From the NCBI GenBank assembly GCA_021777365.1, contig JAJYDP010000333.1, positions 1-5,925 on the forward strand: a stretch of 5,925 bases of DNA, written 5' to 3'. Position 1 is the first letter of the stretch. Every line of letters starts with the position of its first letter. Below are positions 1 through 5,635 of this stretch, piece by piece. Both the position numbers and the translations under genes were made by a program. Origin of the DNA: Chloroflexota bacterium (GTDB lineage Bacteria; Chloroflexota; Limnocylindria; Limnocylindrales; CSP1-4). The notes under the pieces were generated by a model, which was not told the DNA's origin, did not search any database, and saw only the letters and a program-made list of their open reading frames with translations.

Positions 1-1517
1 TACTCCCGGTGGATCAGCAGCATCCCCGTCACGATGATCGGTATCAGCACCACCACCATCCAGGCGCCGGCCGCGAACTTCACGCTCGCGACCACCACCG
101 CGACGACCCCGGTGAGCATCATGCCGAACGCGTTGATGCCGAGACGGGAGTGCCACCCGCGCCCGTGCTCGACGTACCAGTGCCTGACCATGCCGGCCTG
201 GGAGATCGTGAAGCTCACGAAGACGCCGACGGAGTACAGCGGGATCAGGGCGGAGGTGTCGGCGTTGAACGCGATGAGCAGCACCGCCGCCACGGCCGCC
301 AGCGCGAAGATCCCGGTGGAGAACGCCAGCCGGTCGCCGCGAAACGCGAACGCCCGCGGGAAGTAGTCGTCCTCTGCCAGGATCGACGCGAGTCTCGGGA
401 ACGCGTTGAAGCTGGTGTTGGAGGCCAGGATGAGGATGAGGGCGGCCGAGGCCTGGAACACGTAGAACATGGGTCCCGTGCCGACCGAGGCACGCGCGAC
501 GAGCGCCGGCACCGACTCCGTGGCGCCAGGCAGGATCCCGTACGACACGGCCACTGCGGTCACGCCGATGAAGATCAGGGCCAGGAGCCCGGCCATCATC
601 ATCAGGGTCCGTGCCGCGTTCTGCGCCTCGGGCGGCTTGAAGGCCGGGACGCCGTTCGCGATCGCCTCGGTCCCGGTCAGTGCCACGGAGCCGCTCGCGA
701 AGGCGCGCAGGACGAGCAGGATGGTGAGTGCCTCGAACCCGCCCGCCGGCTGGTGGACCATCACGCTGGCCGCCTGGTACCCGGTGGCCGCGGGATCGTG
801 CAGCACGACCGCCTTCAGCAGACCGGCGCCGACCACGAACAGCGCCGATCCGATGTAGATGTAGGTCGGGAGCGCGAAGATGTTCCCGGACTCACGCAGG
901 CCGCGGAGGTTGCCCAGGAGGATCACGGCGATCGCGCCGACGCACACCTCGACGCGCACGGGGTACAGCCCCGGGAACGCCGAGTAGATCTGCTCGATGG
1001 CCGACGAGGTCGAGACCGCCACCGTCATGACGTAGTCGATCAGCAGCGCGGCGGCCGCGATCAGCGCGAAGATCTTGGGCAGATTCGCGCTGCCGACCGC
1101 GTATGCGCCGCCGCCCGACGGGTACGCATAGCCGATCTGCCGGTAGCTGGTCGCCACGATCGCCAGGAGCGCCGCGATGGCAATGGCTATGGGCAGCGTG
1201 AGCGACAGCGCGGCGACGCCGGCCAGCACCAGGATGTTGAGGATCTCCTCCGACGCGTAGGCGCTCGACGAGATGGCGTCGGAGCTGAGGATCGCCAGCG
1301 CCTTCTTCTTGCTGAGTCGCTCCTCGATCTCCTGCTCGGTCGCCAGGGGGGCGCCGATCAGGGTGCGACGGACTCGCGCGTAGGCCCGGCCGAGCTCCGT
1401 CGTGGGGGCCTCGGCCTTCGGCTTGGCGCGCACGATTCCGGGCCCCGCGTACCGGAAGTACTCAGCCTGCGGGCGCGCGACGCGAACGCGCTTGTCGCCG
1501 AGCTTCCGGCCCCGCAA
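1..1517 (-). CDS. KimA-like K+/APC-superfamily permease (3' end cut by window)
   Basis: This is an integral membrane permease of the KUP/APC type, most like Bacillus KimA (formerly YdaO), a proton-coupled potassium importer. 505 residues are visible from a TTG at 1517. The frame is open to the left edge, so the cytosolic C-terminal domain is missing. Numbered from the TTG, the residues I recall as the KimA ion site all line up: D80 and Y87 in SSDAISSSAY, D161/T165/S169 in DYVMTVAVS, T281/E284 in TGTEAI, and Y428 in LIPLYSVGVF. The offset is a constant 44 residues, then 51. About 12 hydrophobic segments lie between residues 73 and 501. A basic N-terminal stretch precedes TM1, and its G/C-rich third positions from 1433 to 1515 show that coding begins upstream of the GTG at 1433. 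The start is uncertain: a CTG at 1568 has a better ribosome site. The gene lies 63 bases after the phosphoesterase, probably in the same operon. An amino-acid substrate is possible, but the conserved K+ site favours potassium. Confidence 0.85.
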   Translation of the reverse strand, partial: MRGRKLGDKRVRVARPQAEYFRYAGPGIVRAKPKAEAPTTELGRAYARVRRTLIGAPLATEQEIEERLSKKKALAILSSDAISSSAYASEEILNILVLAGVAALSLTLPIAIAIAALLAIVATSYRQIGYAYPSGGGAYAVGSANLPKIFALIAAAALLIDYVMTVAVSTSSAIEQIYSAFPGLYPVRVEVCVGAIAVILLGNLRGLRESGNIFALPTYIYIGSALFVVGAGLLKAVVLHDPAATGYQAASVMVHQPAGGFEALTILLVLRAFASGSVALTGTEAIANGVPAFKPPEAQNAARTLMMMAGLLALIFIGVTAVAVSYGILPGATESVPALVARASVGTGPMFYVFQASAALILILASNTSFNAFPRLASILAEDDYFPRAFAFRGDRLAFSTGIFALAAVAAVLLIAFNADTSALIPLYSVGVFVSFTISQAGMVRHWYVEHGRGWHSRLGINAFGMMLTGVVAVVVASVKFAAGAWMVVVLIPIIVTGMLLIHRE

Positions 1518-1575
1518 CGGGCCCGACGAACCGGCGACCTTGCCTCCCTCCCCTCCCTTTTCGTCCAGCTTGCGC

Positions 1576-1580
1576 CCTCC
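1576..1580 (-). promoter_or_regulatory. Shine-Dalgarno GGAGG favouring a CTG start for the permease
   Basis: GGAGG directly follows the phosphoesterase TGA (1583-1581) and stands 7 bases before an in-frame CTG at 1568-1566. No ATG, GTG or TTG is at the right distance. The TTG at 1517 and the GTG at 1433 lack a well-spaced site. Initiation at CTG, coupled to termination of the upstream gene, would add 17 residues. This is inference from spacing only. Confidence 0.4.
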
Positions 1581-2303
1581 TCAGAGCCCCAGCTCGAGGC
1601 GATCGATGAGTCGCTGGGGGAGGCCGGCGTGCCGCATCGCCTGCTGCGTGACGGCGATGGCGTAGGTGGCCCGCCGCCAGGTGATGGTGCCGGCCGTCGT
1701 GTCAAGGAGGGCGCCGGACGCGCGCGGATCGCCGTCCCTGGGCTGGCCGACGCCGCCGGGGTTGACGATGGCGCGCCGGCCGTCGAGCTGCAGGGTGGTC
1801 CCGTCGCGTGGCGCGATCACCTCGATTCGTCCGTCGGTCTCGCGAAACGCCAGCGGCACGTGCGTGTGTCCCACCAGGCAGTACGGCGTCTCGAACGCCT
1901 CGAAGTTGGCGCGCGCCAGGGACGTGGAGTACAGGTACTCCCACAGCGGGTCGCGTGGCGAGCCGTGGGCCAGCGTGAAGTCCCCGGCGACGCGGGTGTG
2001 CGGGTTCGCGGTGAGCCAGCGGCTCGCACCGTCCGTCAGCTGCCGTGCCGCCCACTCGACCGCGACGCGGGCGGCGTCGTTGAACCACTCGGTGTCGATC
2101 TCGCCGAGCGCGGCGGCGTCGTGGTTGCCTCGCACCCCCAGCGCGCCCTCCGCCTCCAGCCGCGCCACGACCTCGACCGGAGCGGGTCCGTAGCCCACGA
2201 CATCGCCCAGGTGCCAGACGGCGTCGAAGGGCGACAGGGCCTGGAGGATGGCGTCGAGGGCGGCGAGGTTCCCGTGGATGTCCGAGATCAGCGCGACGCG
2301 CAT
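1581..2303 (-). CDS. Calcineurin-like metallophosphoesterase
   Basis: This is a 240-residue soluble metal-dependent phosphoesterase of the compact YfcE/MJ0936-like group. All the dinuclear-metal motifs are present and in order: D8-x-H10 in ISDIHGN, G33-D34 in HLGDVVGYGP, GNHD at 59-62, AHGSP around H113, and GHTH at 145-148. A C-terminal NPGGVGQPRDGDPR segment is typical of this bacterial family. Known relatives hydrolyse phosphodiesters or small phosphorylated compounds, but the natural substrate cannot be read from sequence. The ATG at 2303 puts the catalytic motif at the usual distance from the N-terminus. There is no signal peptide or membrane segment, so it is cytosolic. It starts 4 bases after the rsmG stop without a strong ribosome site, which suggests translational coupling, and is followed closely by the permease. 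The fold and metal site are secure; the physiological role is unknown. Confidence 0.93.
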   Translation of the reverse strand: MRVALISDIHGNLAALDAILQALSPFDAVWHLGDVVGYGPAPVEVVARLEAEGALGVRGNHDAAALGEIDTEWFNDAARVAVEWAARQLTDGASRWLTANPHTRVAGDFTLAHGSPRDPLWEYLYSTSLARANFEAFETPYCLVGHTHVPLAFRETDGRIEVIAPRDGTTLQLDGRRAIVNPGGVGQPRDGDPRASGALLDTTAGTITWRRATYAIAVTQQAMRHAGLPQRLIDRLELGL

Positions 2304-2307
2304 CCGC

Positions 2308-3117
2308 TCAGGGTAGCAGGCGACGCCTGCCGGGAGCCGTTCGGGGCCACCGTTCTGGCGTCGCGCGCCGCTTCACCACGAACACGAGGCGGTGGTCCAT
2401 GAGCCCCGCCAGCGCGACCGGCTCGACCACCGGTGTCGGGTCCGCCCCCAGCTCCTCGAGCAGCGGCAAGGCAGCCTCGATCTCGGCGGTGAACGCTCCG
2501 TCCCCGCCATCGCGCTTCCAGGCCACGAAGATGCCGCCGGGTCGCAGCAATGGCAGCGCGAGCTCGACCAGCAGCGGCAGGGCGGCCACCGCGCGCGCGG
2601 TGACGATCTCCCAGCGGCCACGGTGGTCCGGACTCCTCCCGAGCTCCTCCGCGCGTGCCCTGACCACCCGCACCCGCGGAGGCTCCTCCCCGCGCAACTC
2701 GCAGGCCAGCCCGGCCGCCGTCGCGACCGCCTCCAGGAACGCCGCCTTGCGCGCCACCGAGTCGACCAGCGCCACCTGCGCGACCGGGATCGCCAGGGCG
2801 ACGGGCAGCCCGGGATAGCCGGCGCCGCTTCCGAGATCCAGCAGGCCCACCGGGCGGCGGGGTGGACGGCGGGCCGCGAGCCGGTCGAGGAGCAGTGGCA
2901 CGGCCGCCAGGCTGTCGGCGACGTGCTCCAGCGCGATCCCCTCGGGATCCCGAATCGCGGTGAGGTTCACGAATGGGCTCCAGGCGAGCAGCAGGCGAGC
3001 CTGCGCCTCGATTCCGGCCCGCATGCCCGGCGTCAGGTCCAGCGCCAGGGCGTCCAGCGCGCGTTCGAGCACCGCCTCGAACGCCGGGCCCGTGGGGGCC
3101 AGGGCCGCCGCGTCCAC
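2308..3117 (-). CDS. rsmG: 16S rRNA (guanine-527-N7)-methyltransferase RsmG (GidB)
   Basis: RsmG transfers a methyl group from S-adenosylmethionine to N7 of G527 in 16S rRNA; in several bacteria its loss gives low-level streptomycin resistance. The 269 residues show the family pattern: an N-terminal helical region, then NLTAIRDPEG and HVADSL (51-70), the SAM-binding LLDLGSGAGYPGLP (92-105), acidic D119 in LVDS, TARAVAALP (173-181), and WKR near 200 after LLRPGG. The C-terminal tail is basic (RRATPERWPR), as in many homologues. I chose the GTG at 3117 because family similarity begins about there. The upstream in-frame stretch to a GTG at 3294 is Pro/Arg/Ser-rich, with third-position GC near the background, and would make the protein unusually long. 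Neither start has a good ribosome site, so the exact start is unsure. It is the first gene of a tight trio with the phosphoesterase and the permease. Confidence 0.93.
   Translation of the reverse strand: MDAAALAPTGPAFEAVLERALDALALDLTPGMRAGIEAQARLLLAWSPFVNLTAIRDPEGIALEHVADSLAAVPLLLDRLAARRPPRRPVGLLDLGSGAGYPGLPVALAIPVAQVALVDSVARKAAFLEAVATAAGLACELRGEEPPRVRVVRARAEELGRSPDHRGRWEIVTARAVAALPLLVELALPLLRPGGIFVAWKRDGGDGAFTAEIEAALPLLEELGADPTPVVEPVALAGLMDHRLVFVVKRRATPERWPRTAPGRRRLLP
2316..2330 (-). repeat. Perfect 7-bp hairpin at the end of rsmG
   Basis: GCAGGCG and CGCCTGC flank a single central base, so the transcript can form a GC-rich stem with a tiny loop. It covers the last codons of rsmG and ends 12 bases before the phosphoesterase ATG. 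No T-tract follows, so it is not a standard intrinsic terminator. It could affect coupling between the two genes or be chance in GC-rich code. Confidence 0.4.
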
Positions 3118-3570
3118 CGGCAGCCGGGACCGGGCGGCTCCACCCGGGGACCGTGCGGCGTCTTCGGGCGCGGGGGGACCGTCAGGTGGCAGCGACGCCG
3201 GAAGAGAACGGTCCGAATCCGTTCCGCGTCCCCTCCAGGGCGCATCCCGGACGGCGGACGGCTCGACCCTCCGGCGTCGCGAGTTCGAAGGCACCTCCCA
3301 GCCTTTCAGTCTTCCGCCGCTCGCCCGGTCCTCCGGCCGATCTCCCGACCTGCCTGCGAGCCGCGTTACCGTACTCGGCCTCCGGTGCAGCCGCGAGTCT
3401 CGGTCCGGGCACGCCGCGAATCAAGGGGGTTATCCACGAACCGCGAGACGCCCGGCCGATTGTGGACAAGTCGGGCGACCCGGAAGCGGCGGGCCGCGCC
3501 CGATGTGGAGCGGTGCGCCACGCGGTGCCGGGGCCGCCAGCGCCGGGGGGCGCCGGGCTGCGGTGCCGAG
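3118..3570. other. 453-base gap between histidine kinase and rsmG; no convincing gene
   Basis: Open frames cross this stretch on both strands, but none has recognisable motifs, a spaced ribosome site and coding-like third positions together. The right part holds two DnaA-box-like sites (3430-3469). Just beyond them, reading towards rsmG, a TTGATT at 3424-3419 stands 17 bases from GAGACT at 3401-3396. This is a weak promoter candidate for the rsmG operon and would give a long leader of roughly 270 bases. GC-rich inverted sequences follow the kinase stop (about 3530-3570), but no T-run makes them a clear terminator. I see no tRNA or other structured RNA I can name. Confidence 0.6.
3430..3469. 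promoter_or_regulatory. Divergent pair of DnaA-box-like sites
   Basis: TTATCCACG (plus, 3430-3438) differs by one base from the classic DnaA box TTATCCACA. TGTGGACAA (3461-3469) is, on the minus strand, TTGTCCACA, the form common in high-GC bacteria. They face opposite ways with starts 31 bases apart, about three helical turns. They lie in a non-coding gap upstream of rsmG, a gene often found near replication origins. Only two good boxes and no AT-rich unwinding region are visible, so a DnaA-regulated promoter or a stray pair is at least as likely as an origin. Confidence 0.45.
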
Positions 3571-5088
3571 TTACGGCTGCGCGCCCGCGTCGACCTGGAC
3601 GGCCTCCTCCTGCGCGATTGCCTCCGCGAGCGCGGCGGCGACGAGCGCCGGCGCGGTGCCCTCGGCGGCGGGCAACGCGACCACGAATGCCGACCCGGAA
3701 CCGGGCACGGACGCGACGTCGAGATCGCCCCCCATCCGGCGCGCCAGGTCGCGCGCGATCGGCAGCCCGAGTCCGGTTCCCACGATCCGCTCCGCTCCGG
3801 TGGCACGATGGAACGGCTCGAAGATCAGCGAGCGCTCGTCCGGCGGCACTCCGGGTCCCTGGTCGCGCACCGTGTAGATCGCCACGGGACCGTCGAAGCG
3901 CAGCGAGAGCGCGACTCTGCTCGAGGGTGGAGAGAACTTGATGGCGTTGCCCAGCAGGTTCACCAGGATCTGCTGGACCCGCCGCCGATCGGCATGAACC
4001 GTGCGGAGCCGCGAGGGCAGCGCGGTTTCCAGGGCGATGTCGCGCTCCATCCCCAGCGGCGACAGGTCGTGCATCGCAGATTGCGCCACTTCGGTGCCGG
4101 AGAAGGGCGAGGAGGACAGGTGGAGCTGTCCTGCGTCCAGCCTGCTGAGCTCGAGCAGGTCGGCCACGAGCGTGGCCATGCCGGCGACGAGGTCGCGCGC
4201 GCGGTCCAGGAACTCGTCATCCGGGACGTGCCCGTCCGTTCGTCCCTCCGGCGACCCGTCCTCGGCGTCCGGGGCGGCCGGATGGTGGTGCTGTGCGGAA
4301 GCCACGAGGTCCAGGTAGCCGCCCAGCGAGGCGAGCGGCGTCCGAAGCTCGTGGGCCACGACGCTCACGAAGCGCCGCCGCTCCGCGTCCGCTCGCCGGA
4401 GGTCCGCGAGCTCGCGCTCGGCCTCGCGGTGGCGGACCAGCCACGCCGCGATGGTGCCGGCCGGGCTCGACAGCGAGGGCGGGAACTGCCGCTCGAGCCT
4501 CGCCGCGGCGCGCGCCGAGCGGAACGCGAAGGCGATCGCTACGCGCCCGCGGCCCGGCAGCGCGACCCACCGTCGGTGAACCTCGTCCGCGCCAGTCCCC
4601 GCGCCAGTCCCCGCGCCAGTCCCCGCGCCAGTCCCCGCCGTGGTCCCCGCCCTGGCCCCCGCCTTGATCCCCGCGCCGTCCCCGCCAGTTCTCCGCGCGA
4701 CCGTGACGAACGTGGCCGCGAGCGGTGCCCGTCCCCGCGCGCCGTGCGGCGCGGTCGCCTCGAGCCACGTCGCCAGTTCAGGCGTGCCGCCCGCGGGCTC
4801 CCCGGCATCGGCCCGCGCGATCACGATGCGACGCCCTCGGTACTCGATCGCCACGGCCGCGTCCGCGGCCCCCGAAGTCCCGGCGATGAGCCCGAGCAGA
4901 TCGCCGATCCCGGTGTCGTGGTCGCCATCGCGGGAGGCAAGCGCGACGGCGCGGGCGAGGAAGCGTGCCGCCCGGGAGTCCGTGCCGGCGCCCGCGGCGC
5001 GCGCGGATACAGGTGCCCCGCCCCGCCCTGGCGCGCGGTCCCGCTCGGGCGGGTCGGTGACGGGCGCGTCGCCGACTACCGGCGCCAC
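3571..5088 (-). CDS. Cytosolic GAF-type sensor histidine kinase
   Basis: This 505-residue two-component sensor kinase autophosphorylates on histidine and would pass phosphate to a response regulator not in this window. No membrane segment or signal peptide is seen. Residues about 40-220 look like a degenerate GAF sensory domain, then a short coiled linker (220-240). The HisKA H-box is VVAHELRTPL with H246, and E247 and T250 are at the kinase/phosphatase positions. The ATPase domain has an N-box with N377 and N381, DQGPG at 409-413, FEPF at 423-426, and GTGLGLPIA at 437-445. All catalytic motifs are intact. Two oddities are a Gly/Thr/Ala tetrapeptide repeat inside the GAF region (about 138-167) and a long His/Asp-rich loop between the two dimerisation helices (266-292). 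The GTG start at 5088 lies 4 bases after the csoR stop; a later GTG (residue 27) is possible. Placement behind csoR suggests shared metal-linked expression, which is inference. Confidence 0.93.
   Translation of the reverse strand: MAPVVGDAPVTDPPERDRAPGRGGAPVSARAAGAGTDSRAARFLARAVALASRDGDHDTGIGDLLGLIAGTSGAADAAVAIEYRGRRIVIARADAGEPAGGTPELATWLEATAPHGARGRAPLAATFVTVARRTGGDGAGIKAGARAGTTAGTGAGTGAGTGAGTGADEVHRRWVALPGRGRVAIAFAFRSARAAARLERQFPPSLSSPAGTIAAWLVRHREAERELADLRRADAERRRFVSVVAHELRTPLASLGGYLDLVASAQHHHPAAPDAEDGSPEGRTDGHVPDDEFLDRARDLVAGMATLVADLLELSRLDAGQLHLSSSPFSGTEVAQSAMHDLSPLGMERDIALETALPSRLRTVHADRRRVQQILVNLLGNAIKFSPPSSRVALSLRFDGPVAIYTVRDQGPGVPPDERSLIFEPFHRATGAERIVGTGLGLPIARDLARRMGGDLDVASVPGSGSAFVVALPAAEGTAPALVAAALAEAIAQEEAVQVDAGAQP
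4589..4678. repeat. 12-bp in-frame tandem repeat within the kinase gene
   Basis: On the plus strand the unit GTCCCCGCGCCA occurs three times without change (4595-4606, 4607-4618, 4619-4630), preceded by a half unit. Four diverged units follow up to about 4678. Because the unit is 12 bases, each copy adds four residues of the form GTGA on the minus strand and keeps the frame. Perfect copies at one end and decayed ones at the other suggest recent expansion by slippage. Confidence 0.9.
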
Positions 5089-5092
5089 CGCG

Positions 5093-5488
5093 CTATCCCT
5101 GTTCCGGGGCGGGACGCGCGGCTCGGACCGGGCGGCCGAGAGTCCGTCGCACCACGTCCATGACTTCCTCAGTGTAGGCCGTCGCGTCCCCGGTCTCGAC
5201 CGCGGTACGCAGGCAGCCGGCCACGTGATCCTCCAGCACCAGCAGCGACACCGCGTCTACCGCCGCCCGGAGCGCCGCCGTCTGCTGCAGGATGTCGATA
5301 CAGTACTCGTCTCGCTCGATCATCCGCGCGATCCCGCGCACCTGGCCCTCGAGGCGGGAGAGCCTGCGCAACAGCTGCTGTCGATCCTTGTCGTAGCTGT
5401 GCCGGAAGTGCGGGTTGGCCGCCTCGCCGATCTCCCGGCGAGCCGCCGCGCCCGCCTCGGGCGCCTGTTGGTCCAGTTCGTCGCTCAC
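5093..5488 (-). CDS. csoR: CsoR-family metal-sensing transcriptional repressor (probably Cu(I))
   Basis: This is a 131-residue all-helical DNA-binding repressor that releases its operator when it binds metal. Numbered from the GTG at 5488, C63, H88 and C92 reproduce the Cu(I)-binding triad of Mycobacterium tuberculosis CsoR (C36, H61, C65) with identical spacing. The second-shell residues Y62 and E108 match Y35 and E81. This set separates it from the sulfur sensor CstR (no His), from RcnR and from FrmR. The core helix reads LLRRLSRLEGQVRGI (39-53). An N-terminal tail of about 30 residues is longer than in the shortest homologues. The GTG was chosen for its GGAGG site and because the frame further upstream (to 5677) is not family-like. 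The stop lies 4 bases before the histidine kinase, so they are very probably co-transcribed. A CsoR-box-like palindrome lies 57 bases upstream, implying autorepression. No copA or copZ is visible. Confidence 0.92.
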   Translation of the reverse strand: MSDELDQQAPEAGAAARREIGEAANPHFRHSYDKDRQQLLRRLSRLEGQVRGIARMIERDEYCIDILQQTAALRAAVDAVSLLVLEDHVAGCLRTAVETGDATAYTEEVMDVVRRTLGRPVRAARPAPEQG

Positions 5489-5492
5489 GTGG

Positions 5493-5497
5493 CCTCC
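5493..5497 (-). promoter_or_regulatory. Shine-Dalgarno GGAGG deciding the csoR start
   Basis: GGAGG stands 4 bases before the GTG at 5488-5486. The spacing is slightly short, but it is the only strong ribosome site near the start of the family-like region, and it rules against the longer frame that opens at 5677. Confidence 0.65.
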
Positions 5498-5499
5498 GT

Positions 5500-5516
5500 C
5501 CGGCCAGATCGGCCGG
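5500..5516 (-). repeat. Inverted repeat in the csoR leader
   Basis: CCGGCC and GGCCGG are separated by five bases, and this perfect 6-bp stem ends two bases before the GGAGG of csoR. In the mRNA it would form a stable hairpin beside the ribosome site and could modulate translation. It may also be chance in GC-rich sequence. Confidence 0.4.
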
Positions 5517-5544
5517 GGCCGCCGACGAGGTCGCGGCGGCAATC

Positions 5545-5567
5545 GGGATACTCCCCGGGAGTGTACC
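5545..5567. promoter_or_regulatory. Probable CsoR operator
   Basis: The site reads GGGATACTCCC, a central C, then GGGAGTGTACC. The two arms match in 9 of 11 positions, with a perfect inner 6-bp repeat (ACTCCC/GGGAGT). Known CsoR operators are pseudo-palindromes of G/C tracts flanked by TA-containing ends (ATAC-C-tract, G-tract-GTAT), and this site fits that layout. It lies between csoR and the divergent plus-strand gene and overlaps the proposed csoR -10 element. Binding is inferred, not shown. Confidence 0.6.
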
Positions 5568-5568
5568 A
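5560..5568 (-). promoter_or_regulatory. Extended -10 promoter element for csoR
   Basis: On the minus strand TGGTACACT has a TGn extension followed by TACACT (4 of 6 to TATAAT). No good -35 stands 17 bases upstream, as is common for extended -10 promoters. Transcription would start near 5553 and leave a leader of about 65 bases. The element is inside the proposed operator, which would explain repression by occlusion. Confidence 0.4.
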
Positions 5569-5580
5569 GCGGCGTCGCTC

Positions 5581-5611
5581 CCCGGATATGCCGCGTGGCG
5601 CCGCATCCGGG
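5581..5611. repeat. Interrupted 7-bp inverted repeat in the divergent region
   Basis: CCCGGAT (5581-5587) and ATCCGGG (5605-5611) are perfect inverted copies with a 17-base spacer. They lie between the CsoR-box-like site and the -10-like hexamer of the plus-strand gene, roughly where an activator or a second repressor could bind. I cannot assign a regulator. Confidence 0.4.
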
Positions 5612-5621
5612 CGCGACCGGG

Positions 5622-5627
5622 TAGACT
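5622..5627 (+). promoter_or_regulatory. TAGACT -10-like hexamer for the plus-strand gene
   Basis: TAGACT (4 of 6 to TATAAT, TAnnnT type) ends 8 bases before the ATG at 5636. Transcription would begin at or beside the ATG and give a leaderless mRNA. No Shine-Dalgarno sequence precedes the ATG, which agrees. No clear -35 is present. Confidence 0.45.
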
Positions 5628-5635
5628 TGCGCCCA

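Noticed and set aside
9..2402. Plus-strand open frame of nearly 800 codons antisense to the permease, phosphoesterase and rsmG
   Set aside because: It has no recognisable motif, a low-complexity Arg/Gly/His/Asp-rich composition, and crosses three well-supported minus-strand genes. Such frames arise from GC-rich third positions.
3118..3294. 59-residue N-terminal extension of RsmG starting at a GTG at 3294
   Set aside because: The extension is Pro/Arg/Ser-rich, third-position GC is near background, GGGAGG overlaps the start codon itself, and the family does not need it.
3425..3450. tRNA T-arm-like stem-loop (GGTT, seven-base loop, AACC, minus strand)
   Set aside because: The loop lacks the TTCRANY consensus, and no anticodon arm or acceptor stem can be built around it.
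3182..3469. Possible 95-residue minus-strand protein in the gap between the kinase and rsmG
   Set aside because: It would start at TTG inside a DnaA-like box, lacks a ribosome site and any motif, and overlaps the rsmG upstream frame.
3520..3570. Rho-independent terminator after the histidine kinase
   Set aside because: GC-rich inverted sequence is present, but no T-run follows and the pairing is imperfect.
4589..4678. CRISPR array
   Set aside because: The unit is 12 bases with no spacers and lies in frame within a coding gene; it is a simple tandem repeat.
2392..5163. Plus-strand open frame of over 900 codons antisense to rsmG, the gap, the kinase and csoR
   Set aside because: It has the same Arg/Gly/Pro-rich composition without any domain. 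The opposite strand carries clear RsmG, HisKA/HATPase and CsoR motifs.
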